Source: Candidatus Anammoximicrobium sp. (GTDB lineage: Bacteria > Planctomycetota > Planctomycetia > Pirellulales > Pirellulaceae). From it: a DNA stretch of 64,000 nucleotides. The notes under the pieces were generated by a model. That model was not told the DNA's origin. It saw only the letters and a program-made list of their open reading frames with translations, and did no database searches. A program made the translations under genes and the position numbers. Location of the stretch: positions 1-64,000 of the forward strand of contig JAAYYU010000244.1 in the NCBI GenBank assembly GCA_012515235.1. Reading direction: 5' to 3'. Below, piece by piece: positions 43,304 to 52,511 of this stretch. Numbering within the stretch: the stretch's first letter is position 1; each line of letters opens with the position of its first letter.

Positions 43304-43654
43304 CACCAACTCCCCCACCACGGTTCCGCCTCTGGCGAACCGTCTGCTCGCGAGATCATCCACGAATCCACCGACCGTGTCGCGGGACCAAGCCTCGATA
43401 CTGCGCCTCGATACTGCGCCTTGACCTTACGCCTGGACCTTACGCCTTGACCTTACGCCTTGACACCGCGTCTGGACACTGCGGCGCGTCTTCCCGTTCC
43501 TCCCGCGGTGAATCCAGTTTACTCCCTCCAGACACCGTTCCTAGATTATCGTCTCGCCCCCGGTGCCGCAAGATGCAGGACGCCTTGCCCCGAAGAAGCT
43601 CGACTTTTTGCGGGAATCCCGGCTTCCGGCCGTCCAGGCCCGGCGCGAGGGACC
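43304..43654. other. Upstream region of the TPR-Exb operon
   Basis: 351 bp between the large TPR start and the VWA gene stop, both on the minus strand. It contains the 13-bp tandem repeat at 43392-43482 and otherwise no convincing gene. The operon promoter should lie here. Confidence 0.5.
43392..43482. repeat. 13-bp tandem repeat, about seven copies
   Basis: Units of 13 bp run head to tail: GCCTCGATACTGC twice, then GCCTTGACCTTAC-type units three times, then two degenerate units, for seven units in 91 bp. The array is about 90 bp upstream of the large TPR gene start. It could be a regulator-binding array or simple slippage DNA. Confidence 0.85.
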
Positions 43655-45949
43655 TTACTTGGAACCATATTCCCGCCAACTATCGGTGACTATGCCGCGC
43701 ACGCCGGAATGTGCCGAGGCCGCGGCACGCTCGCCGACCAGACCGGACAGGGCCCCCAGCAGGTCCACCACACGCCGATAGCGGGGCTGCCGGGCCAGGG
43801 CCGCCGCCACACGATCGGCCTGAGCCAGCACATGATGCAGGCCCCCCGGCTTGGGTTGGTATCGATACCGGTCCGGCGCGACCAGGTCAAAATTAAACGA
43901 CTGTCTGAGCACTTCCGCTCCCTCCGCCGCGACCGCCGCTGCCTGCAGGGCCAGGGCCGCGCCCTCCAAGGCCGTGGCAAACTGCAAGCGGCTGACTCGT
44001 TGCGGCCCCACTTGCGACGATTGCCCGCTGGCGGGATCCGTCCATTGCACGCGGACCTCGGCCACATCGTCTTCGTCGTTGGGATACAGCCAGATCTCAA
44101 ACAGCGCGGAAACCCCTTGCCCGACGTGCAGATCGGCTTCCAGGGCCGCGGGCAGCAGCCCTCCGAACGCGGTCGATTCGTGGCCGATCAACCGGTACGC
44201 CGCCACGGCCTGGGGGTTGAACTCGATCCGCATCTTGACCTCGGTGGCCGCCAGCGACGCATCGCCGGTCAACGCCTCGACCAGCGCCCAACACAAGCCG
44301 TCAGCGGTCCGAAGTCGCCGCAGCGTGCCGTCGAGCGATCCGGCCAAGACTTGCCAAGCCGCGCCATTGTCGTCCTCGCCAGCCACGTCGCAGATTTCGA
44401 ACCGAAAGTCTCCTTTGGCCGCCTCTGCGAACATCTGCCGAAGGCCGTTTGCATCCTTGTCGGCCAGCACCGGCGGACTGGCCGTGACCAGCACCAACCG
44501 CCGGGGCAGACGCGCCGCCGATTCCGACTCGATCGCCACCGAGACGGCTTGCTGCAGCGCCACGCCGAGATTCGCCCCGCCCCCAGCGGCCGCCTGGTCC
44601 AACAACCGCTGGGCTTCTTCCAACGCCGCCCGGTCGTCGCCCCGCACCTCGCGGACGATCTCCGCCACCTCGTCGGCGAAGACCAGCAGGGACAGGCGAT
44701 CGTCCGGCCCCAGATAGTCCAACGCATCGCTCACCGCGCGGCGAACCACGTCGAGTCCTCCGCTGCGGGACATGCTGGCGGAGGCGTCGATCGCCAGCAC
44801 CAGATGCGCGGCCGCCAAGCTGCGGCGGCGTGGCATTCCGGCTTGCACGCCCACCTGCAGCAGTCCGGCGGCGAAGGGATTGAAGACGGAAGGCCCGGCC
44901 GCCGTGCAGAGGGCCACCTGGCCCGGCGCCGCCTCGACCAGCCGCCGCGGCTGGACGGCCGAGAGGAAATGCTCCACGCGGACCTGCGGGCCCGCCGGTG
45001 CGCGGCCCGCCGCCGCCAGACGCAACGCCCGGTCAAAGCTGTCCGTCTCCGTTACCAGCGGCACGTCCAACGTACGAGCCTCGGCGTCCGGCGCGGTGAG
45101 CGTCGGCGGCTGGACAGCGTAGGCATACAAGAACTCGCGGTCATGGCCGCGCACCAAGGGCGCTTCCCGGCCCTGCGCGACCGGGGCCGACAAGGCTGTC
45201 AACTCCGGCAGCGGCGCGCCGCCGGCCGGCACATAGCCCAGCGCGCCCCAACGCTTCAGCAGCCAGTTGTCCCAGGGATTCCAAGCCGTGCGCAGATCCG
45301 CGGCCAACTGGCCGGCCGGACCGAGCCGCGGCCGGTCGAACGTGGTCAGCAGGGCCATCGTTTCGTCGCTGAATCCCCCACCCGCCGGCCGCGCCCGCGG
45401 GGCCGGCACGTCCGCAACGATGGCGACGGCCGATTCGGCCGGACTGATCAGATCCAGCGGCCCCTGGTCGATCACCACCAGAGCCAGCGGCGGCGGCTCG
45501 ACGACGCGCGCCGACCAGACCATGCCGCCCACCCAGGCCGCCGTCCCCGCGCCCACCATCAACAACAGACTGGCGGCCAGTGACCACTGGCGCAGCGCCG
45601 ATCGCACGCGGCGGTCGGGAATGATCCGGCTCCGAGCCAACACGCAGACGGGAACCGGCACGTCGCGGAGTTGCTCGTCCAACTGCTCGTCGGCGATCGA
45701 CTCCGCCAACCGTTCGACAAAGAACGCCGGGAACGGCACGTCGCGCAACTGCTCGTCCAACGGCTCGTCGGCGATCGAAGCCGTCAGCCGGTCGACGAGT
45801 CCCAACGGGAGCGGCACGTCGCGGAGCCGGACGTCCAACTCGTCGTCGCCCCAAGCCGCGATGTCGTACAGACGAGGCAGCAACCCGGCGGGCAACGCCA
45901 CGTCGTTCAGTTGGCCTTTCAGGTTGGGCTCGAATTCGCCGCTGGCCAT
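43655..45949 (-). CDS. Membrane VWA-domain protein with four N-terminal internal repeats
   Basis: A 764-residue protein. Residues about 10-105 carry four degenerate repeats of about 27 residues built on LRDVPLPLGLVDRLTASIAD followed by LDEQ. One membrane helix (SLAASLLLMVGAGTAAWVGG) is near 120. The VWA domain (about 380-560) has a full MIDAS start, DASASMS. The C-terminal part resembles VWA proteins of the YfbK type (VLRQSFNFDLVAPDRYRYQP). It begins 14 bp after an ECF sigma gene, so the cytoplasmic repeat region may act as the anti-sigma part; that is inference. ATG 45949 is the first good start. Confidence 0.8.
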   Translation of the reverse strand: MASGEFEPNLKGQLNDVALPAGLLPRLYDIAAWGDDELDVRLRDVPLPLGLVDRLTASIADEPLDEQLRDVPFPAFFVERLAESIADEQLDEQLRDVPVPVCVLARSRIIPDRRVRSALRQWSLAASLLLMVGAGTAAWVGGMVWSARVVEPPPLALVVIDQGPLDLISPAESAVAIVADVPAPRARPAGGGFSDETMALLTTFDRPRLGPAGQLAADLRTAWNPWDNWLLKRWGALGYVPAGGAPLPELTALSAPVAQGREAPLVRGHDREFLYAYAVQPPTLTAPDAEARTLDVPLVTETDSFDRALRLAAAGRAPAGPQVRVEHFLSAVQPRRLVEAAPGQVALCTAAGPSVFNPFAAGLLQVGVQAGMPRRRSLAAAHLVLAIDASASMSRSGGLDVVRRAVSDALDYLGPDDRLSLLVFADEVAEIVREVRGDDRAALEEAQRLLDQAAAGGGANLGVALQQAVSVAIESESAARLPRRLVLVTASPPVLADKDANGLRQMFAEAAKGDFRFEICDVAGEDDNGAAWQVLAGSLDGTLRRLRTADGLCWALVEALTGDASLAATEVKMRIEFNPQAVAAYRLIGHESTAFGGLLPAALEADLHVGQGVSALFEIWLYPNDEDDVAEVRVQWTDPASGQSSQVGPQRVSRLQFATALEGAALALQAAAVAAEGAEVLRQSFNFDLVAPDRYRYQPKPGGLHHVLAQADRVAAALARQPRYRRVVDLLGALSGLVGERAAASAHSGVRGIVTDSWREYGSK

Positions 45950-45963
45950 CGCTGTCGTACGAT

Positions 45964-46533
45964 CTACCTCGATTTCGCGTAAGCCCCCAGGCATTCCCGC
46001 AACCGCACCCGCGCCCGGCTGACGCGAGACAGCACCGTACCCAGAGGGATGCCCAACAGGTCGGCGGCCTCTTGGTGGGTCAAATCGCCGACGACCACCA
46101 GCAGCAGCGTTTCCCGCAACTCCGGCGGCAGTTGATCCAAGGCCGCTTGGACCTCGTCGGTGTACTCGTCCTGAAATGGATCCCGGTCGGAGACGCCGAT
46201 TTCCGGGGCCCGGTCCTCGGCCAACACGCTGGGCGGCGGGTGCTTCCGCCAACGGTCGATGATCCGGCGGCGCAGGATGGCTACCAACCAAGCGCGGTCC
46301 CCCCGCTCGGGATCGTACCGCGCACGGCTCTTCCAGACCGAACGGAAGGTCTCCTGGACCATGTCCTCCGCTTCGTGCTGGTCGCCGATCATGCGATAGG
46401 CCATCCGGTACAGCGCCGGACCGTGATCCTCGACCAATCGGTTAAAGTCCGCCTGATTGAGTGCCAAAACACCCTTGCTCCGAGTTCTTCCGGGTTCCAG
46501 GTTGGTGCTGCCACCCGCCAGGCATCCGAACAT
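45964..46533 (-). CDS. ECF-family sigma factor
   Basis: About 189 residues. Region 2 is LVEDHGPALYRMAYRMIG and AEDMVQETFRSVWKSRARYD; region 4 is LPPELRETLLLVVVGDLTHQ, then GIPLGTVLSRVSRARVRLRE. Start alternatives: ATG 46533 (no clear ribosome site) or TTG 46467 with GGAG about 10 bases upstream, just before ALNQADFNRLV where homology begins. It is coupled to the membrane VWA protein, a common planctomycete pairing. Confidence 0.88.
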   Translation of the reverse strand: MFGCLAGGSTNLEPGRTRSKGVLALNQADFNRLVEDHGPALYRMAYRMIGDQHEAEDMVQETFRSVWKSRARYDPERGDRAWLVAILRRRIIDRWRKHPPPSVLAEDRAPEIGVSDRDPFQDEYTDEVQAALDQLPPELRETLLLVVVGDLTHQEAADLLGIPLGTVLSRVSRARVRLRECLGAYAKSR

Positions 46534-47208
46534 TCGCGTCGCCGGAATCGGTTTATTCCTCAAAGCCGCCGGAAGCAACCGGCCGGCGAGCTGCAACTCC
46601 AGACGCCGCTTGGACCTGCGCAAAACAACCGCGAACGGATGCGAGACAGAGCGACAAGCCTGCCTTCATCCTACCCACGGGGACGCAAGCTTGGCAAGCG
46701 TGCGCAAGAGTGGAGGCCTATTCCTGTTGCTGCAGCGACGGGGCCAGGCAGCGCCGAATTCCAGTTTCGCCGACAAACAGACAAGCCACAAGCTTGCGTC
46801 AACGTTTGTGGCGGGCCTTTACACTTCGCAGCATGGTGCCGCCACCGAGTCGCTCCAGGACCCCGATGAAACGAGGCCGGTCGCCATGTCGGCGCTGGAT
46901 AGAGGCCCGTTCTGGATTCCACTGGGGCTTCCGTCAACAGGCTGTTCGCCGTGGGGTGAGTGCCGCATCCATCCAACCGGCGGCCCCGGACACACAAGCG
47001 GCCCAGCGCCGTACGCGCGCGGACTGCAGGAGGAACACCGGGCGGCTGACGCCGGCCCGCTCCCCAGCGCCGTACGCTCGCGGACTGCAGATCGTTGCTT
47101 TGAGTCTCCACCGATGGTCTACTTTGCGGATAGAACGGCCGCGACGAACTGTCCGCGATCAGCACCGGACACGCGGCGCGACAAGATCGGTACGAGGAGG
47201 CGATCGCT
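46534..47208. other. Long intergenic region between divergent genes
   Basis: 675 bp separate the sigma factor (minus) from the large exported protein (plus). Long open frames exist in several phases, but they overlap one another and have Ser/Arg/Pro-rich shadow composition, so I do not call a gene. It contains the 27-bp direct repeat pair at 47003 and 47064. Promoters in both directions are expected here. Confidence 0.5.
47003..47090. repeat. 27-bp direct repeat pair
   Basis: CCAGCGCCGTACGCGCGCGG followed by ACTGCAG (47003-47029) recurs at 47064-47090 with one mismatch, start-to-start 61 bp, about 120-205 bp upstream of the gene at 47209. The spacing is close to six helical turns, so paired regulator sites are possible; a simple duplication is the alternative. 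Confidence 0.75.
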
Positions 47209-50200
47209 ATGAACGCTTTTCGCTGGGCGGCGTATGCTTGGCTGCTGGGGCTCGAAGTCGTGAGTGCCGCGGGAGCGGCGGAGCTGGTCGGGGAGATCAA
47301 ACCGCTGGACGCACCGACGCGAGCCCAGACGCCCACCGCGCCGCTGGGAGAACTCGGCCGAGGTCTGGTGACCTATCTGAGCTTCGACGGCCATCTGGTT
47401 TCCTTCGACCCGCTGGGCCGCGAAGTGCAGGCCGAATTCCAACGCGATTCGATCGCCTTTCTTCCCGATCTCACGGAGGTCGAGAAGCATGTGCCTCGCT
47501 ACCAGCCGGGCAAGTTCGGTAAAGGACTGCTGATGGAGTACGGATACAGCCCGGCCGGCCGCAACCAGTTCCCGCCGGATATCGCCGATGCGATTCCACA
47601 AGGCTTGCCGCCGACGTTCCAATCGCTGGGTGACGCAGGCTTCGAGCAGGCGACGGGCTGGAACGGCCGATCCGCGCTGAAGGTCAACGCTCGGAAAACC
47701 GGCAGCGGCTTCGCCACGCGGCCCGTGGTTACGCCCACGGCCAACAAGGCCACCTTCTCGTTCTACGTCCACGGGGAACCAGGAACGACGCTGACGCTCG
47801 CGGCCCGCAAACAAAACGCGGACACGCCGCTGGCCACCGCGCCGGTCAGGCTGACGGGCGAGTGGCAGCGTGCCTGGCTGGCGTTCCCGCTGGCTGACAA
47901 ACCGGTCCCCGGTCACCTGACCGGCGCGGACAGCGATCCGCTCGAGTTCGTCGTGACCAGCGACGCGTCTCAGACTTTCCTGGCCGCCGCGTTCATGCTG
48001 GACGTCGGCTTCGGCTACGCGGGGCCTCGCGGCGTGGGAACGTGGATGCCGGCCCAAACGGCGCGGGCGGCGGAAGTGCTCGCGCTGCCGCCGCCGGTGA
48101 ACGTCCAGTCCGGGACGCTGGCGCTGTGGGCTAAGCTGACCAATGCGGTCACTTGGCGGACGCTCCTGGCCGTGGGCAACACGGGCTGGTATCCGAACAT
48201 CCGCGTCGATCTGTACGACCAGCGGCGTCTGGCGGTGCAGTTGGCCCAGGTGCCTGGAGAGAAGCGGCCGCGAGGCGGGCAGGTTGTCCTGTCCAAGTCC
48301 CTGGAAGGGGACACCTGGTATCACTTTGCGCTGACATGGGAGGGTCCGCGCGTCGTGCTGTACCTGGACGGCAGTCCCGTGGTCACGGTGGACAACGCCC
48401 CCGAGCGGCCCCGGAACCTCGGCAGCATTACCGTGGGCGGCTTGCCGGTCCACCCGGCCACACGGATCGAAGGCGTGGTCGATGAGTTCGCCCAATGGGA
48501 TCGGGCGCTGAGCCCCGACCAGGTCGCGGAATTGTACGCTCGACCGCACAGTCTTGACGCGGGTCTCGACGTCCGGCTGGCCCTCCGCGATCGCGAGCCG
48601 ATCGGCGTCTTTTCGCGCGACCTGTGGAATCGGCGTTGGCACGTGGCCGTTGCCAACCGGGATGCTGAACCCCTGCGCGGCGCTCGCCTGACCTACGGCG
48701 CGGAAGGAATCTTCGACAAGACGGTGGAATTGAGGGAGATCCCGCCGGGGAGCGAGGCAGAGGTGCCGCTCGCCTGGCAGCCGTATCTCCTGCGGCCGGG
48801 GACTTACACGATGAAGCTCGCTTTGCAAGCCGGAGCGATGCGGCGGGAAACAACGCGGCCGATCGAGATCGCGCCGGCGCGGGTGCCGCTGGACAACGCC
48901 CAAGTGATCAATTGGGGCGGCGTCGGCCATGAGTTCTCCGACGCTGGCGTGACCGCCGGAGGGCTGGCCGGCGGCGAGGGCGGGCCCGCGCCGCACGAAC
49001 TGGAGGAGTGCGTGCGCAACGGGATGTACGGACAATACCGAGCGCATTTCGTGGGGCGGGCCGAGACCGACGCGGAACGCTTCTGGGACCCGACCGGTAA
49101 GCCGACCGGCGACGACCAGGCCAGCCCCGGTCCCCGCGCGGATGCCGAAGCCCGGGCCCGCCGACTGGCCGCCCGCTTGGCGCTGTTGCCCGACGTGCGC
49201 TACCTGATCGAGAACAGCGAGCACCAGTGGATTTGGGCGCCGGACTTCCGGCCGCAGACCATCGACTACGTCCGGAAGCGGTTCGGCTTGGACCTGACTC
49301 GCTGGCAAGGCGAGAAGATCAAGAACAACGATTCGGTCGCGCATCCATTCGGGCGGCTGATTCACGGTGTCGGAAACTATCCGGCGCCGGACAGCAGCAT
49401 CATCTCGCTGCAGGATCCCTTGTACGCCTACTCCCGCTGGTGGCAGAGCGGAGAGGCCGGCAACGAAGTTTTGCTCAACGAGATGATCGCCCGCGAGGTG
49501 CGGAAGCAGGCGCCGTGGGTGCGTTGCCTATGGGAGCCGGCGCTGCGGCGGCCGGCCGTGCGAGTCTTCCAAGAACAAGACATCTTGGAGGAGTGGTACT
49601 ACTATCCGAATCCACTGGCGGGCATCTGGACGCAAGAAGCGTTGGCCGCGGCGACGCGCGGGACCCGCCAGCGTTACACCGGGATGCCACAGTTCCTGTT
49701 CAAGCCGGGCATGGCCGCGCCGTACGGCGGGATGCCGACACCCGACCTGTGGCGCGAAACGGTGTGGCTGTGCCTGTCGCGGCCCGTCGTCGGGATGACG
49801 TACTGGAACCTGTGGGGCGCTCTGACCAAACAGAAGGACATGCACACGCAAGAGGAGATCGACGCGCGGCTCGGCCCGAAACCGACCTGGGCGGAGGCCA
49901 AGGCCAAGATCACGGCCACGAGCGAGCAATCCAGCCTCTTCTTGTGGATCCCCGAACTCAAGGACGAAATCGCGCGGTTGCACCATCAGGATTTGCACCC
50001 GCTGGGCGCGCTGTTGCCGCGCTGGCAGAACCGGCCGCGGCAGCTCGCGGTCTACCGGTCCTTCGCCGGCCAAATGTTCAACAACATCCGCTGGCCCAGC
50101 GGCGGGCCGCTCCACGCCGTCGTCGAACGGCTCGGACAGCCGTTCGACATCCTGTACGACCAGGACTTCGAGGAAAACCCGAAGCTGCTGGAGAGCTACA

Positions 50201-51120
50201 AGGTTGTCTTGGCGCCGGAAGCCCCGGTCATCACCGAGCCGGCCGCGCAACAGCTCCGCGACTTCCTGGCCCGCGGCGGCAAGCTTGTCGTGGACGACTA
50301 CTTCCGGGCGGACTTGCCGGGAGTCACACGGGTCAAGTTTCAAGGAGCGGCCGAGGATACGGCGGCGCTGAGCAAACGCGAGCAGGAACTGCTGGCGGAG
50401 GGCGTGCAGCCCGGGTCGCCGACGTACGTCGAAGCGATGAACGAAGAGCAGACGGCGCTGGTCACCGCGGGCGGGCCGGTGGGCAGCACCGTGGAACGGG
50501 TGCGCGAGGCGATCGAGCCCGAGGTGGTGACGCGGTCGTCGCACGTCTTCTTGAACTACCTGCGAGCCGGGGCTGCGAACTACGTGGCGATTGTGAACGA
50601 CCTGCGTGTGCCCGGCAAGCACTACGGGCACTTCGGGGCTCTGGACCAGGGGGTTCCGCAGACGGTGGAATTGCGCATGGCCGCCGCGTTGGGCCAGACG
50701 GCCTACGCCCTGCCGCAAGGCGAGGCCGTACCGCTGGCGCAGCAGCAAGGACGGCAAGTAGCGCGGGTCGAGTTGCCAGCCGGAGGTGGCCGAGTGCTGG
50801 TGCTGCTGCCCGAGCCGATCGAGAAGCTGACCTTGAGTCTCGACGGCGGGGCTGAACCGCCGCGGGGGAGCCTGGTCCGCTTGCGAGCCGAACTGTCCGG
50901 TCCGAGCGGCCGCGCCGTGCCAGGCGTCATTCCGCTCCGGCTGAAGGTCACCAATCCGGACGGCCAGACCAGCGACTTCTCCCGTTACGGCGCGTTCACC
51001 AAAGGAAGCTGGAACGTGGACCTGCCCATCGAACTGAACGCTCCGCCGGGCACCTACCGCGCGGAAGTCACCGATCTCGCCGCGGGACGGACGCAGGACG
51101 TACAGTGGACGGTCAGGTAA
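47209..51120 (+). CDS. Large exported LamG / glycoside-hydrolase-like protein
   Basis: A 1303-residue protein with signal peptide (about 1-24). Approximate order: a CBM-like beta region (about 130-270, FSFYVHGEPGTTLTLAARKQ); a LamG/concanavalin-like domain (about 300-445, SGTLALWAKLTNAVTWRTLL, WYHFALTWEGPRVVLYLDGS); beta-sandwich; a TIM-barrel-like core (about 650-890, ending VGMTYWNLWGAL); a GATase/beta-galactosidase-trimerisation-like domain (about 940-1060, FLARGGKLVVDDYF); and a C-terminal beta-sandwich. GAGGAGG precedes the ATG. It is probably a surface glycosidase. I cannot name the catalytic residues with certainty. Confidence 0.75.
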   Translation: MNAFRWAAYAWLLGLEVVSAAGAAELVGEIKPLDAPTRAQTPTAPLGELGRGLVTYLSFDGHLVSFDPLGREVQAEFQRDSIAFLPDLTEVEKHVPRYQPGKFGKGLLMEYGYSPAGRNQFPPDIADAIPQGLPPTFQSLGDAGFEQATGWNGRSALKVNARKTGSGFATRPVVTPTANKATFSFYVHGEPGTTLTLAARKQNADTPLATAPVRLTGEWQRAWLAFPLADKPVPGHLTGADSDPLEFVVTSDASQTFLAAAFMLDVGFGYAGPRGVGTWMPAQTARAAEVLALPPPVNVQSGTLALWAKLTNAVTWRTLLAVGNTGWYPNIRVDLYDQRRLAVQLAQVPGEKRPRGGQVVLSKSLEGDTWYHFALTWEGPRVVLYLDGSPVVTVDNAPERPRNLGSITVGGLPVHPATRIEGVVDEFAQWDRALSPDQVAELYARPHSLDAGLDVRLALRDREPIGVFSRDLWNRRWHVAVANRDAEPLRGARLTYGAEGIFDKTVELREIPPGSEAEVPLAWQPYLLRPGTYTMKLALQAGAMRRETTRPIEIAPARVPLDNAQVINWGGVGHEFSDAGVTAGGLAGGEGGPAPHELEECVRNGMYGQYRAHFVGRAETDAERFWDPTGKPTGDDQASPGPRADAEARARRLAARLALLPDVRYLIENSEHQWIWAPDFRPQTIDYVRKRFGLDLTRWQGEKIKNNDSVAHPFGRLIHGVGNYPAPDSSIISLQDPLYAYSRWWQSGEAGNEVLLNEMIAREVRKQAPWVRCLWEPALRRPAVRVFQEQDILEEWYYYPNPLAGIWTQEALAAATRGTRQRYTGMPQFLFKPGMAAPYGGMPTPDLWRETVWLCLSRPVVGMTYWNLWGALTKQKDMHTQEEIDARLGPKPTWAEAKAKITATSEQSSLFLWIPELKDEIARLHHQDLHPLGALLPRWQNRPRQLAVYRSFAGQMFNNIRWPSGGPLHAVVERLGQPFDILYDQDFEENPKLLESYKVVLAPEAPVITEPAAQQLRDFLARGGKLVVDDYFRADLPGVTRVKFQGAAEDTAALSKREQELLAEGVQPGSPTYVEAMNEEQTALVTAGGPVGSTVERVREAIEPEVVTRSSHVFLNYLRAGAANYVAIVNDLRVPGKHYGHFGALDQGVPQTVELRMAAALGQTAYALPQGEAVPLAQQQGRQVARVELPAGGGRVLVLLPEPIEKLTLSLDGGAEPPRGSLVRLRAELSGPSGRAVPGVIPLRLKVTNPDGQTSDFSRYGAFTKGSWNVDLPIELNAPPGTYRAEVTDLAAGRTQDVQWTVR

Positions 51121-51565
51121 GTCCATTTCTTCCGCTCGTAAACCGCACCTTGACGTGGGTTGGCTCCCTGGATCGCCCTGGTCCCGCCACGCGCCCTCTT
51201 CGGCCCCCACGCTGCTCGCCAGCGTGGAGCCACGTTCAGAACCAGGTGCCTGCCCGCTGCGTCCAGCACCCTGAACACCGCTCCACGCTGGCAAGCAGCG
51301 TGGTGGCGAAGCAAGCGATCTCTCCGTGGAGATCTCTGGTTTTGAACACCGCTCCACGCTGGCAAGCAGCGTGGTGGCTACCTGCGCGGCACATCGCAAC
51401 AATCCGGGACCTTTGGCGAGGCCCTTGCTCTGTGGTTCAGGAGCAATCCAGGGTGAATCCGCTACCGGTCTTGGCGAGGAGCTCACCCCGACCGGTTCCG
51501 ACGCTTTCGGGTCCCCTGTCAATCGCGTCCGTCCCAGGGTAAAACTCGCGTGAGGAGACGTTCCA
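51121..51565. other. Intergenic region with dispersed hairpins
   Basis: 445 bp between the large exported gene and the PIN gene. The middle part (51207-51374) is made of dispersed hairpin repeats. The remainder shows no gene. GAGGAGACG at 51552-51560 is the ribosome site of the PIN gene. Confidence 0.5.
51207..51374. repeat. Three copies of the dispersed CCACGCTG/CAGCGTGG hairpin
   Basis: Copies lie at 51207-51227 (one orientation) and at 51283-51303 and 51354-51374 (opposite orientation). The last two are embedded in a 71-bp direct repeat that includes GAACACCGCT before and GTGGC after the hairpin. They match the units at 1-430 and in the element at 27513-27858. I did not find the roughly 26-bp end motif here. 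Confidence 0.9.
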
Positions 51566-52016
51566 GTGCAACGGCTTTATCTGGATACAACCGTGCCCAG
51601 TGCGTACATCGACGCCAGGGCCCCCGGATCGCCAGCGTCTCACTGAGGAGTTCTGGCTCGATCGACTGCCGAGCTACGAGCCGCTGATTTCCGCACTCGT
51701 GATCGCCGAGATTCGCGACACGCCGGACCCTGACAAACGCCGCCGCTTGGAGGCTCTGGTCCAATCGTTTGCCGTCTTGCCCGTCACGGCGGAAGCCGAG
51801 GATCTGGCGGATGAATATGTCGATCGAGGCGTGGTGCAGGCGAAATTCCGAGATGACGCCTTGCACGTCGCCCTTGCGGTGACTGAACAGATCCCTTTGT
51901 TAGCAAGCTGGAACTTCAAGCACTTGGTCAAGCTGCAGGTGCGAAGACAGATCAACCTGATCAATGCAATGTTGGGCTTCGGACAAATCGACATCGTAAG
52001 CCCCGCGGAGTTATGA
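51566..52016 (+). pseudogene. PIN-domain toxin (VapC-like), frameshifted
   Basis: GTG 51566, 8 bases after GAGGAG, begins MQRLYLDTTVPSAYIDARAP (first metal-binding Asp in YLDTT), then the frame runs into a stop. From about 51626 the +1 frame continues DRQRLTEEFWLDRLPSYEPL, VIAEIRDT (conserved Glu) and FRDDALHVALAV (conserved Asp), down to the stop at 52016. Removing one C from the five-C run at 51621-51625 would restore an intact protein of about 149 residues. The family is a nuclease toxin. As sequenced it is inactive, unless the run is a sequencing error or a slippage site. Confidence 0.8.
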
Positions 52017-52019
52017 GCC

Positions 52020-52511
52020 ATGCCAAATCCTCGTACATTGACGGAACCTGAACTCCAATCCCTGTGGGCCGAGGTCCGAGCCGAATTTCCCGACGATGAA
52101 ATGATGCAAGAGGTGCATTTCGTACGGGCGCTGCACGCGATTCAACTCCGGGACTGTCTGCGGAAGTGGCGGAATGATCTAAAAGTCAAAGATCCCAAGC
52201 GTCGTCCATCGCGTTGGCCAGAAGTGCATCCGCCAACAGCAAATCCGTATCCCCCTTCATCTCCTGATCGGCATCCGTGCGACGCGTTCTGTCGCCGCTG
52301 GCCAACACGTCCACCAAGCCATCCTCCAGGATTGGCGTTGACCAGCCGGAAAACACCTCGTCTTGCCGTTGGACCGTTGCGCCGCCATCCGTGGCGGCAC
52401 TCGGCGGAAACGCCGCAGGGCTGCCAGTGTTCCGGGCGGCTGCGTTTGGCTCCCAAGCAGCCGTCACGCCAGATGCCAGATTCACTCCGGCTTCTCCCTC
52501 TGCCCGCGTAA
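52020..52511 (+). CDS. Partner (antitoxin-like) of the PIN gene, 3' end altered
   Basis: It starts 3 bp after the PIN stop, as expected for a toxin-antitoxin pair. The first 55 residues (MPNPRTLTEPELQSLWAEVR, DDEMMQEVHFVRALHAIQLR) look like a small acidic/helical partner protein. From about 52186 on, the frame runs antisense through the end of the surface-protein gene and becomes Pro/Arg/Ser-rich, so the native C-terminus has probably been lost at a junction near 52185. Confidence 0.5.
   Translation: MPNPRTLTEPELQSLWAEVRAEFPDDEMMQEVHFVRALHAIQLRDCLRKWRNDLKVKDPKRRPSRWPEVHPPTANPYPPSSPDRHPCDAFCRRWPTRPPSHPPGLALTSRKTPRLAVGPLRRHPWRHSAETPQGCQCSGRLRLAPKQPSRQMPDSLRLLPLPA

Noticed and set aside
43460..45583. 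707-codon plus-strand frame opposite the VWA gene
   Set aside because: The minus strand has a complete MIDAS-bearing VWA protein coupled to a sigma factor; the plus frame is Arg/Gln/His-rich shadow sequence.
46461..47522. 353-codon frame crossing the sigma/LamG intergenic region
   Set aside because: It overlaps two real genes, starts antisense to the sigma factor, and has Arg/Ser-rich shadow composition.
47119..49365. 748-codon minus frame opposite the LamG protein
   Set aside because: No domain, no ribosome site, and it overlaps a gene with clear signal peptide and LamG motifs.
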